The notes under the pieces are model-generated. The model worked only from the letters and a program-made list of their open reading frames with translations. It searched no databases and had not been told where the DNA came from. Shown here piece by piece: positions 6,850 to 13,648 of a stretch of 28,084 nucleotides of DNA. Each line of letters opens with the position of its first letter. The stretch's first letter is position 1. The stretch is from a virus. The stretch lies in the IMG/VR virus record IMGVR_UViG_3300010885_091161, positions 1 to 28,084 of that record. One strand, 5' to 3'. The position numbers were made by a program, and so were the translations under genes.

Positions 6850-8028
6850 CTATAAGATTTCAGAAATATAATCATTCACCAGATGGCTGCGGAAAGTTAT
6901 ATGTTCCGCCGGATATGGTGGAGTGAATTCGAAATCAAAATACACTTTGCCTTGCGATATATTAGCAGGGGTGTTAAGTTCAGGGTCGGCATAGGCTTTG
7001 CCTCCAAGAATAGCACCAAGGGCTTTTAAAGTGGCAAGGTAGGCATTAATACCTTCAAGCACATCTTCGATATATGTTTTGGTAATATTCCTGTCTACCG
7101 CCCACAAATGCGCGCGCAGCAAACTATCATTTATAATATCAGCAGTACGCCTTACAGAAAGGAATGCCCATTTAGGATCGGAAGAACAGGTGCGGCTACC
7201 CCACAGCCTGTAACCATCCTGCCTGATAATAGTTGCCACCTCATGTTCATTAAGATAATTGGCGCGGGCATTAGTATCACCAAGTGCAAAATCAACTGGC
7301 CTTGCAGTGCCGGTAATACCATTTATATTTTGATTGGATGGCGACCACCAGAAGCCGAGGTCATTATCTATTTTTGCAATAAGACCTGCTACACGCGCAC
7401 TGGCATGTTCTATAACTTCTGCATTAGTATCAGGATCAAATACTTTAACGGCAGGATCAATAACATATACACGCGCGCTACCCCAATCCTCGCGGTAGGT
7501 AATAGCGTCAGCATCATTGGTATTTGGCCCATCGGCGATAATTACCGCTTTTAACCTTTCAGCAATACCAAGCAATTCAGCAACCACAGCATTAGCACTG
7601 GTGCCGCTACGTTGGTGGGTGAAACCAGGCGCTATCAGTATTCGTGGGGAAACATGCACTATACTTTCAGCACCAAGGAATGCCTGTACACCTTTATAGG
7701 CACCAGTATCCTCATCAACACCGCCGATAATATTTGCAATTGTAGCAGCCTCATCTGCGCCAGCTACTATACGAACTACAACAACCATAGCGCCAGCTTG
7801 GTCAAAGATGGCATCAATGGCAGATGGTAAAGTTCCGGTGGCGCCAAGTTTAGCAGCATCGGTACGATTTCCGGCAATCAGCACGGGCTGATTAACAGGA
7901 AAAAGTGTGGCATCGGCTCCTGGCGCTGTACCAATCAAACCAATTATGGATGATTTTACGGTCTGTATTGGCCGCGCGCCTGTATCTATTTGTACGACTT
8001 CTACGCCATGAAGAAATTGTTCTGGCAT
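6850..8028 (-). CDS. FI: tail sheath protein (P2 gpFI family)
   Basis: This protein of about 392 residues forms the contractile sheath. Conserved segments are FLHGVEVVQIDTGARPIQTVKSSIIGLIGTAPGAD near the start, REDWGSARVYVIDPAVK, PSNQNINGITGTARPVDF, LNEHEVATIIRQDGYRLWGSRTCSSDPKWAFLSVRRTADII (the sheath core) and the C-terminal GKVYFDFEFTPPYPAEHITFRSHLVNDY. I prefer the start MPEQFLHG at 8028 because GGGGG lies about 8 bases before it. An upstream in-frame ATG at 8043 sits inside a hairpin and has no such site. Two overlapping hairpins upstream suggest a separate transcript boundary here, as in the P2 F operon. Confidence 0.96.
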   Translation of the reverse strand: MPEQFLHGVEVVQIDTGARPIQTVKSSIIGLIGTAPGADATLFPVNQPVLIAGNRTDAAKLGATGTLPSAIDAIFDQAGAMVVVVRIVAGADEAATIANIIGGVDEDTGAYKGVQAFLGAESIVHVSPRILIAPGFTHQRSGTSANAVVAELLGIAERLKAVIIADGPNTNDADAITYREDWGSARVYVIDPAVKVFDPDTNAEVIEHASARVAGLIAKIDNDLGFWWSPSNQNINGITGTARPVDFALGDTNARANYLNEHEVATIIRQDGYRLWGSRTCSSDPKWAFLSVRRTADIINDSLLRAHLWAVDRNITKTYIEDVLEGINAYLATLKALGAILGGKAYADPELNTPANISQGKVYFDFEFTPPYPAEHITFRSHLVNDYISEIL

Positions 8029-8037
8029 TATTTTAAC

Positions 8038-8059
8038 CCCCATTTACATTTAAATGGGG
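8038..8059 (-). promoter_or_regulatory. hairpin directly upstream of the sheath start
   Basis: CCCCATTTA (8038-8046) pairs with TAAATGGGG (8051-8059) around a 4-base loop. The stem holds the G-run that would be the Shine-Dalgarno of the sheath gene starting at 8028, so folding could hide it. It shares bases 8057-8059 with the larger hairpin at 8057-8100, so the two structures are mutually exclusive. Confidence 0.55.
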
Positions 8060-8100
8060 CAAGAATAAAGGTCTTCTACTTGGAACCAGAATTCTTGCCC
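8057..8100 (-). terminator. hairpin between fibre accessory gene and sheath gene
   Basis: GGGCAAGAAT (8057-8066) and ATTCTTGCCC (8091-8100) form a perfect 10-base-pair stem with a 24-base loop, seven bases after the preceding gene's stop. The minus-strand sequence after the stem is CATTTAAATG, not a T-run, so it is not a typical intrinsic terminator. It may stabilise or process the transcript end, or form the alternative partner of the hairpin at 8038-8059. Confidence 0.5.
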
Positions 8101-8106
8101 TTATTA

Positions 8107-8637
8107 TTACCAACCAGCATTAACATCATAAGTGTCAATAGCAGTAACTGTAGTCAGTGCATCAATTTCCTGGTGTTTGGTGCTTTCTGTCATGTAAGCA
8201 TTTTGTTGTGAGGTGAAAAATGCATTAAACAATTCCTGGAATTGGGCTTGTGTCAAAATCACATGGTTATTATCAATGTCGAGCCAGAAATCATCGGTTT
8301 TAGTGCCTGAATTGAAAGATAATAACATGGCAGTGAGGTTGCTCCTCGCAACCTGGCCTGCATTATATGTATTGCCACCATAAGTAACATTAGCATACTG
8401 CTTTACATTTCTTATAACTTCCAGCTCAGAAAATTTACGTTGTTTTGCGTTTGGCAATGCACTAGCTGCAGCGGCTGCAACACGAGCATTGTAATCAGAA
8501 AGGTCAGCACCAGTAAGTGGGTAGATTCCGTGGCCTGGAAGTTCATTGCCTTCTTCATCAAGACGCGGAAATTGTGCGGTATCCATTCCGCAAGGTGTAT
8601 TTTCAGGCACAGTTGTACCATCATGTATTATAGGCAT
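8107..8637 (-). CDS. tail fibre accessory/assembly protein (DUF4376-like C-terminus)
   Basis: A 176-residue protein. Residues 1-43 (IIHDGTTVPENTPCG...PRLDEEGNELPGHGIYPLTG) match the N-terminus of the 69-residue protein at 13092-13301. The rest, with KQRKFSELEVIRNVKQYANVTYGGNTYNAGQVARSNLTAML, then FWLDIDNNHVILTQAQFQELFNAFFTSQQ, resembles the DUF4376 domain found in fibre-assembly and fibre-associated proteins. It comes right after the last fibre gene and before the sheath hairpins. GGAGAA precedes the start by about 6 bases. A chaperone role for the fibres is inferred from domain and position. Confidence 0.75.
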   Translation of the reverse strand: MPIIHDGTTVPENTPCGMDTAQFPRLDEEGNELPGHGIYPLTGADLSDYNARVAAAAASALPNAKQRKFSELEVIRNVKQYANVTYGGNTYNAGQVARSNLTAMLLSFNSGTKTDDFWLDIDNNHVILTQAQFQELFNAFFTSQQNAYMTESTKHQEIDALTTVTAIDTYDVNAGW

Positions 8638-8685
8638 AGTAGTTCTCCAATAATTATATGGTTAAAAAAATAGGAAGGGTGGTAA

Positions 8686-9402
8686 TTAAGAAACTCCATA
8701 GAGTTTGAATGTTCCGTTAAACGTGCCAGAAGGAGGGGCTATCTTTATATTATTAATAGGGCCAGTAGATATACTGCCACCTCCACTTACGAGAAATGCA
8801 AAATCATTATATTCCATCATGAATGTAGGCGTACTAACCCCTGGCGTAGTAATATCGAAAAGATTTATAGTGCCACTGGCAGGAGAGCTTGCGGAGTTAG
8901 AGAAGTTTCCTGATTGGACAGTAATATCAATTTTTGAGTCGTTAGAAATACCCGTTCCGTTTATCGTTCCAGATCCAGGATTTTGCCATTGTCCGGCCCA
9001 TGTATAACCTGAAGTAGAATATGAAGCGCCATTATTATTTGAAGTAGTTAAATATAAATAATTTGCTGGTGGTATCGTACCATAAACCCCAGAGTACATA
9101 ATAATATAATGCTTGTATGCGGTTGTAAGATATGTACTGCTAAAAGAAATAGAAGTAGAGCCACTTGCAATTTGTGTTTGCAGCAACACCAACCCACCAC
9201 CCAAACCTGAAGGTAGATTGAGAAGCTGGCTTGCATCAAGCGCAGGTAGTTTGGCTGCATTGTCTAGTTGCACAAACTGGTTTGCACTTGTTCCTGAATT
9301 TATAATTGAGGCTGGAAGTTTATTGCCAGCACCAATAATCGGTATTTGCCCCTGCAAAATACCGGTATCAAGTAAATCATTATCTATTGTAGGAAATGGC
9401 AT
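8686..9402 (-). CDS. tail fibre protein, short stalk with type-A head
   Basis: This 238-residue protein is the fifth of five fibre paralogues. Residues 1-70 form a short N-terminal part with the common fibre repeat LPALDASQLLNLP. From residue 71 begins the type-A head: VLLQTQIASGSTSISFSSTYLTTAYKHYII, ending INNIKIAPPSGTFNGTFKLYGV. The same head type occurs in the genes at 9414-10082 and 13649-15094, while the middle of the head is diverged, as expected for a receptor-binding surface. AGGAG lies 8 bases before the ATG. It does not carry the long N-terminal region of three other paralogues, so it may attach differently. Confidence 0.82.
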   Translation of the reverse strand: MPFPTIDNDLLDTGILQGQIPIIGAGNKLPASIINSGTSANQFVQLDNAAKLPALDASQLLNLPSGLGGGLVLLQTQIASGSTSISFSSTYLTTAYKHYIIMYSGVYGTIPPANYLYLTTSNNNGASYSTSGYTWAGQWQNPGSGTINGTGISNDSKIDITVQSGNFSNSASSPASGTINLFDITTPGVSTPTFMMEYNDFAFLVSGGGSISTGPINNIKIAPPSGTFNGTFKLYGVS

Positions 9403-9413
9403 GGGTTGTACTC

Positions 9414-10082
9414 CTATTGGATTCCATAAAGTTTGAATATTCCAGTGGCTATATTGCCTGCGCTGAAGGAAAATTTAATATTGTTGATTGGGTTGTTTGT
9501 GCCTTTGTATGCGGCAGCCATTGAATAAAATTGCACTGTTCCAGCGCTATCTTCTATTGTTGCGTTAATAAAAAATCTTTTATTTAATGTAGTGCCGCCA
9601 GGATTATACAAAGCAATTGAAGCACAAGCAGACTCACCAGGAGCGTTACCTGACTGATTGCCTTGACCTGTTATATTTATAAATGCTTGATTTGTTTGAC
9701 CCTGTCCTGATAAAGAGCCACCAGAAGCTATGTGAGCGCCTTGGAATTCATAATCACTGCCACCAGTTTTATAATTGGCGCCGTTATCTTCTGATACAAT
9801 CATCCGTAATGTTTGTACGTCTATTTCAGGAACTATATCTATCAATTCAATTATATATTTCTTATAAGCACTGGTAAGATACGTGCTACCGAATGTTACT
9901 GATGCAACCAAGCTGGCAACTTGTGTTTGCAGCAGAACCATCCCACCACCTAAAGCCGCAGGGAAATTAACTAACTGGCTGGCATCAAGAGCTGGCAGTT
10001 TTGCTGTGTCATCTAGCTTGATAAGCTGGTTTGCGCCGCTACCAATATTCAGCAAATTATTATTAACTTTTGGAAATGGCAT
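9414..10082 (-). CDS. tail fibre protein, short stalk with type-A head
   Basis: A 222-residue fibre paralogue. It starts MPFPKVNNNLLNIG like the next gene (MPFPTIDNDLL), contains KLPALDASQLVNFP, then the type-A head from residue 48 (VLLQTQVASLVASVTFGSTYLTSAYKKYIIELIDIVPEIDVQT) to INNIKFSFSAGNIATGIFKLYGI. The head opening is very close to that of the long fibre at 13649-15094 (KYIIELIDVVP), so heads and stalks are combined differently. AGGAGG is placed before the ATG. An intrinsic terminator lies just upstream, so this and the next gene could need readthrough or their own promoter. Confidence 0.82.
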   Translation of the reverse strand: MPFPKVNNNLLNIGSGANQLIKLDDTAKLPALDASQLVNFPAALGGGMVLLQTQVASLVASVTFGSTYLTSAYKKYIIELIDIVPEIDVQTLRMIVSEDNGANYKTGGSDYEFQGAHIASGGSLSGQGQTNQAFINITGQGNQSGNAPGESACASIALYNPGGTTLNKRFFINATIEDSAGTVQFYSMAAAYKGTNNPINNIKFSFSAGNIATGIFKLYGIQ

Positions 10083-10102
10083 TTTATGCCTCCTGGTATT
10101 AG

Positions 10103-10135
10103 AAAAACAAAAAAGGGCTGTGATGAGCAGCCCTT
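10103..10135 (-). terminator. intrinsic terminator after the third long fibre
   Basis: Minus strand: AAGGGCTG, 7-base loop, CAGCCCTT, then a T-rich run (TTTTTGTTTTT). The stem is at 10113-10120 with 10128-10135, the T-tract at 10103-10114. It is followed 20 bases later by the next fibre gene. Its stem sequence closely resembles that at 13045-13071. Confidence 0.88.
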
Positions 10136-10165
10136 ACATTTTTACGAATAAAATTATGGGTGGTT

Positions 10166-11587
10166 TTATTTCAGGCCATAAATATCAATGTTGCCTGCGC
10201 TCATATTTATGCCTTCATAAAATATCCGCAGCCCTTTTAGGGATGAGGGAGAAACATAAAGTCCTGCCGATTGTGAATTTCCTGTCTGGCCACCATCATT
10301 CGTTTCATTGCCAAATGACAGGAAAATTGCCCGTGAACCAACACCAGAAGGATTTATGACAACTGTATAAAAATCACTCCAGTGGTAGTTACCTGACCAT
10401 ATTGGCACTAGAAACATAGAGCTGGCATGTTGGTTAACTGTGTGATCTCCATTATTAGGTGAAGAATGTGTAGAAGAATTATAATCACCACTTCCTGTCT
10501 GGTACGCAGTGCCAACTTTCACCTGGCAGCAAAGATGTCCCCAGCCTGCGCTTTGGGTAACTGGCCTTATGCCTGACCCAAAAATCATCAGGTGCTTGTA
10601 AGTGCCATCAAACATACTTGCGTTTTCAATATCAAGCTGCACTATGGAACTTGATATTGTATATCGTGCAATAAAATTCATAGCACCATGGGCAACCGTT
10701 GTTTCCTCTAACACGCCGGTGCTGCTATTAAATTTTAGAAACTTACCAGCCGTACCATTTGCCATTTTTGCAAGGGTGACAGCATTATTTGCCAGCTTAA
10801 TAGTGCTGATAGTATTATCAGCTACGCTTGCTGTAATATCCGTTTCCTCAATAACGCCGGTGCTGGTATTATATTTCAGGTATTTACCTGGTGTGCCATT
10901 GGCAATTTTTGCTAGTGTAATTGCCCTGTCATTTATTTTTGCCGTGGTTATACTTCCATCCGGTAAAGAGGCGTTGCTGCCCAAATGATAAACCGCAATT
11001 GCATTAGCGATTGTTATGGGTGGTGCATCGGTAAATGTAAGAATTGTTCCTAATATTGAATATAACGCAGGGTCAATAGTAACGCCGCTTACGGTTACAA
11101 TCACAGCATTGGAGTTGATGGGAGCCTGCGACAAAGTAAACTGTGTTGCAGTGCCATTGCCTGTAAAGCGGTTTATCGCACTACTTACAGGTACTGTGTC
11201 ACCACCGCCTCCGCCACTGCCAACAGGCGCGGTAATAATTTCAAAACCATTCCCATTACTGTTTACAGCAATTACCTTTCCAACCAAGCTGAGAAGGTTA
11301 GCTGGTAATGTAGATAATGCACTTAATATTGCCGTGGCAGGAAGTGCAGCAAGTTGTTCCTGTTGCGTTTCTGGCAAGCCACCAGCCGCATTGCCGCTTG
11401 TTCCAAGGATATTTTTATTTTTCAAAAAAGCAATCGTTGGGATGGAAGCGTCAAGAGGCGCGGTAACATCTGCAATTTTTATCAAGCCTTCGGTACTTAC
11501 ACTTGCATTACCAATTGCATTTATAGCATTTGATAATTGCAATATATCAGCCGCAGCAGCATTTAATACGTCTTCTGGTGTTGGCAT
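10166..11587 (-). CDS. tail fibre protein, long stalk with type-B head
   Basis: This 473-residue fibre paralogue shares its first 300 residues with the genes at 11604 and 13649. The N-terminal domain includes FLKNKNILGTSGNAAGGLP, then a Gly-rich linker (122-130). A beta-rich domain follows at about 139-203 (NRFTGNGTATQFTLSQAP...TVSGVTIDPALYS...LTFTDAPP). After that come two repeats of about 47 residues (212-299, core TLAKIANGTPGKYLKYN and TLAKMANGTAGKFLKFN). From residue 303 begins the type-B head (MNFIARYTISSS, DIENASMFDGTYKHLMIFGSGI), ending NIDIYGLK. GGAG is upstream. It probably mediates host recognition; the receptor is unknown. Confidence 0.88.
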   Translation of the reverse strand: MPTPEDVLNAAAADILQLSNAINAIGNASVSTEGLIKIADVTAPLDASIPTIAFLKNKNILGTSGNAAGGLPETQQEQLAALPATAILSALSTLPANLLSLVGKVIAVNSNGNGFEIITAPVGSGGGGGDTVPVSSAINRFTGNGTATQFTLSQAPINSNAVIVTVSGVTIDPALYSILGTILTFTDAPPITIANAIAVYHLGSNASLPDGSITTAKINDRAITLAKIANGTPGKYLKYNTSTGVIEETDITASVADNTISTIKLANNAVTLAKMANGTAGKFLKFNSSTGVLEETTVAHGAMNFIARYTISSSIVQLDIENASMFDGTYKHLMIFGSGIRPVTQSAGWGHLCCQVKVGTAYQTGSGDYNSSTHSSPNNGDHTVNQHASSMFLVPIWSGNYHWSDFYTVVINPSGVGSRAIFLSFGNETNDGGQTGNSQSAGLYVSPSSLKGLRIFYEGINMSAGNIDIYGLK

Positions 11588-11603
11588 GGAAAAACTCCAA
11601 GAA

Positions 11604-13025
11604 TTATTTTAAACCGTAGCAATCAATATAACCGCCACCAAGATTTGTGCTTGCAAAGAAGAACCGTAATCCCTGCAAAGGCAAAGTATTAACAGGTTCA
11701 TACAAACCTGTTGCTGTTGAGTTACCTGTTTGCGCACTATTATTAGTCTGGTTTCCTACTGTCATGAAAACTGGCCGTGGTAGTGCTGTGGCATTGGGAT
11801 TAGTTACGGTAGTAACAAAGTCCATAGTCGATGTTGAACCACTCCATTGCGGAACTACAAGTATTGCACTATTATCCTGGTACACATTATGCCCGCCATT
11901 ATTCGGTGCGTCATGTCCTGAAGACCTGTAGCTACCATCTGCACGGTAAGTTCCTGCGGTTTTTATCCTGCAGTAAAAGTGTCCTGTAGCTGTGGGTGAT
12001 GGTGGTATTATCCCAGAACCGATAATCATCAATTGTTTATATGTACCGTCAAATAGGGAGGCGTTCTCAATATCAATCTGCGCTACAGAACTTGAAATCG
12101 TATAACGTGCAATAAAACTCATGCTGCCAAGTTGTGTGGCTATATCAGTTTCCTCAATAACGCCGGTAGTAGTATTGTATTTTAAATATTTTCCAGGCGT
12201 ACCATTTGCCATTTTTGCAAAGGTGACAGCATTATTTATAAGTTTAACAGTGCTGATACTGTTATCGGCAGCCGTTGCTACCACATCAGTTTCTTCTATA
12301 ACTCCGGTACTACTGTTGAATTTTAAATATTTGCCTGGTGTGCCATTAGCGATTTTTGGCAAAGTAACAGCCCTATCAGCAATTTTTAAGGTTACGATAC
12401 TGCTATCCGCAATCGCTGCCACAGCGCCTAAGTGACGTACTATTATTGCGTTGGTAATTGTAGTTGGTGGTGTAGCGGTAAATGTAAGTATGTTGCCGGA
12501 TACAGAATACAAGGAGGGGTCTATGGTAACACCGCTAACCGTTACTATCACAGCATTGGAATTAGCTGGTGACTGTGACAGAGTAAATTGAGTGGCGGTA
12601 TTATTTCCGGTGAAGCGGTCAACAACAATGCTTACGGACAGTGTATTGCTGCCACCGCCAGAAGGCGCAATTATTACATCATAACCATTGCCATTAGCAT
12701 TTACCGCAATAATCCTGCCTGCAAGTCCTGCAAGGCTTTGTGGAAGTGATGATAAAGCTGTCAGGATTTCCGGTGCAGGCAAGGCGTTAATCTGCGTCTG
12801 CTGGTTCTGCGGCAGACCACCAGCCGCATTGCCAGTTGCCCCAAGAATATTTTTGCTTTTAAGAAATGCAACAGTTGGAACAGAGGCATCGGCAGGTGTT
12901 GTAGTATCGGCCACCTTTACAAGTCCTGCACTGACTGTACTTGCGCTTCCGATTTGCGTAACATCACCCGCAAGCTGTGCTATCTCCGCAGAAATATCAC
13001 CTAAAATATCTTCTATTGTAGCCAT
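11604..13025 (-). CDS. tail fibre protein, long stalk with type-B head
   Basis: A fibre paralogue of 473 residues, using the start MATIEDIL at 13025 (GGAGAG 4 bases upstream). An upstream in-frame ATG at 13040 abuts a terminator T-run and has no ribosome site. The N-terminal domain, linker, RFTGNNTATQFTLSQSP domain and two ~47-residue repeats (TLPKIANGTPGKYLKFN, TFAKMANGTPGKYLKYN) match the other long fibres. The head from residue 302 is type B (MSFIARYTISSSVAQIDIENASLFDGTYKQLMIIGSGI), with conserved PNNGGHNVYQ and a GNxTNxxxQTGNS segment, ending YIDCYGLK. Its head is diverged in the middle from that of the next gene. Confidence 0.88.
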   Translation of the reverse strand: MATIEDILGDISAEIAQLAGDVTQIGSASTVSAGLVKVADTTTPADASVPTVAFLKSKNILGATGNAAGGLPQNQQTQINALPAPEILTALSSLPQSLAGLAGRIIAVNANGNGYDVIIAPSGGGSNTLSVSIVVDRFTGNNTATQFTLSQSPANSNAVIVTVSGVTIDPSLYSVSGNILTFTATPPTTITNAIIVRHLGAVAAIADSSIVTLKIADRAVTLPKIANGTPGKYLKFNSSTGVIEETDVVATAADNSISTVKLINNAVTFAKMANGTPGKYLKYNTTTGVIEETDIATQLGSMSFIARYTISSSVAQIDIENASLFDGTYKQLMIIGSGIIPPSPTATGHFYCRIKTAGTYRADGSYRSSGHDAPNNGGHNVYQDNSAILVVPQWSGSTSTMDFVTTVTNPNATALPRPVFMTVGNQTNNSAQTGNSTATGLYEPVNTLPLQGLRFFFASTNLGGGYIDCYGLK

Positions 13026-13044
13026 ATCACTCTCCGGCATTCAC

Positions 13045-13071
13045 AAAAAAAGGGCTGCAAAAAGCAGCCCT
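13045..13071 (-). terminator. intrinsic terminator before the second long fibre
   Basis: Minus strand: AGGGCTGC, loop of five T, GCAGCCCT followed by a run of T (13045-13051). It lies 20 bases after the stop of the small accessory gene and 20 bases before the start of the next fibre gene. Form and stem (AGGGCTG/CAGCCCT) are nearly the same as in the terminator at 10103-10135. Confidence 0.9.
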
Positions 13072-13091
13072 CATATTAAAAAATTAGATTA

Positions 13092-13301
13092 TTATTGCTC
13101 AGGTGGAGGTGGTGGGTCTTCACCTTCGTTTTCATTATCATTCTGCTCTGCAAGGTATGCAGCCAGTTCATCACCTACCAGCTTGTAATAACCATGTCCT
13201 GGTAGTGGTACGCCAGAAGTATCATAGCGTGGATATTGCTCAGGTTTATAACTACAGATGGTTTCGTTTGACACTGTTGTGCCATCATGGATAATTTTCA
13301 T
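13092..13301 (-). CDS. short fibre-associated protein sharing an N-terminus with the fibre accessory gene
   Basis: A 69-residue protein starting MKIIHDGTTV at 13301, with AGGAG 5 bases upstream (a GTG two codons earlier is less likely). The first 42 residues match the N-terminus of the protein at 8107-8637: IIHDGTTV..., Q-x-PR-x-D, then PGHGYYKLVGDELAAY. It lacks the DUF4376-like part and instead ends in an acidic, proline-rich tail (NENEGEDPPPPPEQ). It ends just before an intrinsic terminator. It could be a truncated copy of a fibre accessory protein or a distinct small partner. The function is unknown. Confidence 0.7.
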   Translation of the reverse strand: MKIIHDGTTVSNETICSYKPEQYPRYDTSGVPLPGHGYYKLVGDELAAYLAEQNDNENEGEDPPPPPEQ

Positions 13302-13338
13302 ACACACTCCTGTTGATTGGAAATTTGGGGCAGTTCTG

Positions 13339-13647
13339 TTATGGCTTTGGAATATTTTGTTTTACTATGGCTATATGGGTGTTCCAGACATCAATTCCGT
13401 CATGGTGAATCATATCAAACTGTTCCCCTGGTGTACCGTAGCCACCTTCAGCAAGGGAAGCAGTGCGTTTGCGGTAACAATCCTGCAACTCCCTTTCCGG
13501 AGCTTTAGATTGCCACTGTGCTTCACTAGCTGCAATTTCTGCATGGTCTACATCGGTAAGTAAATAATGCACACCGTCTATGGTTTTAACAGGGGTATCA
13601 AACGATACCTCAACTTCAACACCATTGTTATCTATTACTTTTTTCAT
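13339..13647 (-). CDS. probable fibre/tail accessory protein with YGTPGEQFDMIHHDG motif
   Basis: A protein of about 102 residues. The start MKKVIDNNG at 13647 is chosen because GGAG lies about 8 bases upstream, and the fibre stop is one base before. The C-terminal half (YRKRTASLAEGGYGTPGEQFDMIHHDGIDVWNTHIAIVKQNIPKP) matches a motif seen in many phage proteins encoded beside fibre genes (Y-x2-R...YG/PS-x-x-Q-x-D-M-x-x-DG-x-x-W-x-x-x-I-x-x-VK-x-x-PKP). Its molecular role is not established. Position directly after the first long fibre suggests assembly or attachment of that fibre. Confidence 0.7.
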   Translation of the reverse strand: MKKVIDNNGVEVEVSFDTPVKTIDGVHYLLTDVDHAEIAASEAQWQSKAPERELQDCYRKRTASLAEGGYGTPGEQFDMIHHDGIDVWNTHIAIVKQNIPKP

Positions 13648-13648
13648 A

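Noticed and set aside
8107-8150. TTGACA in the end of the fibre accessory gene as a -35 box for the sheath operon
   Set aside because: The motif is perfect on the minus strand, but the only good -10-like sequence (TAATAAT) is 23 bases away, too far for a normal promoter.
11016-11612. Plus-strand open frame (198 codons) opposite a fibre gene
   Set aside because: It is the complement of low-complexity Ala/Thr/Gly-rich fibre coding sequence; similar antisense frames occur opposite the paralogous fibres (for example 12688-13188), so it comes from composition.
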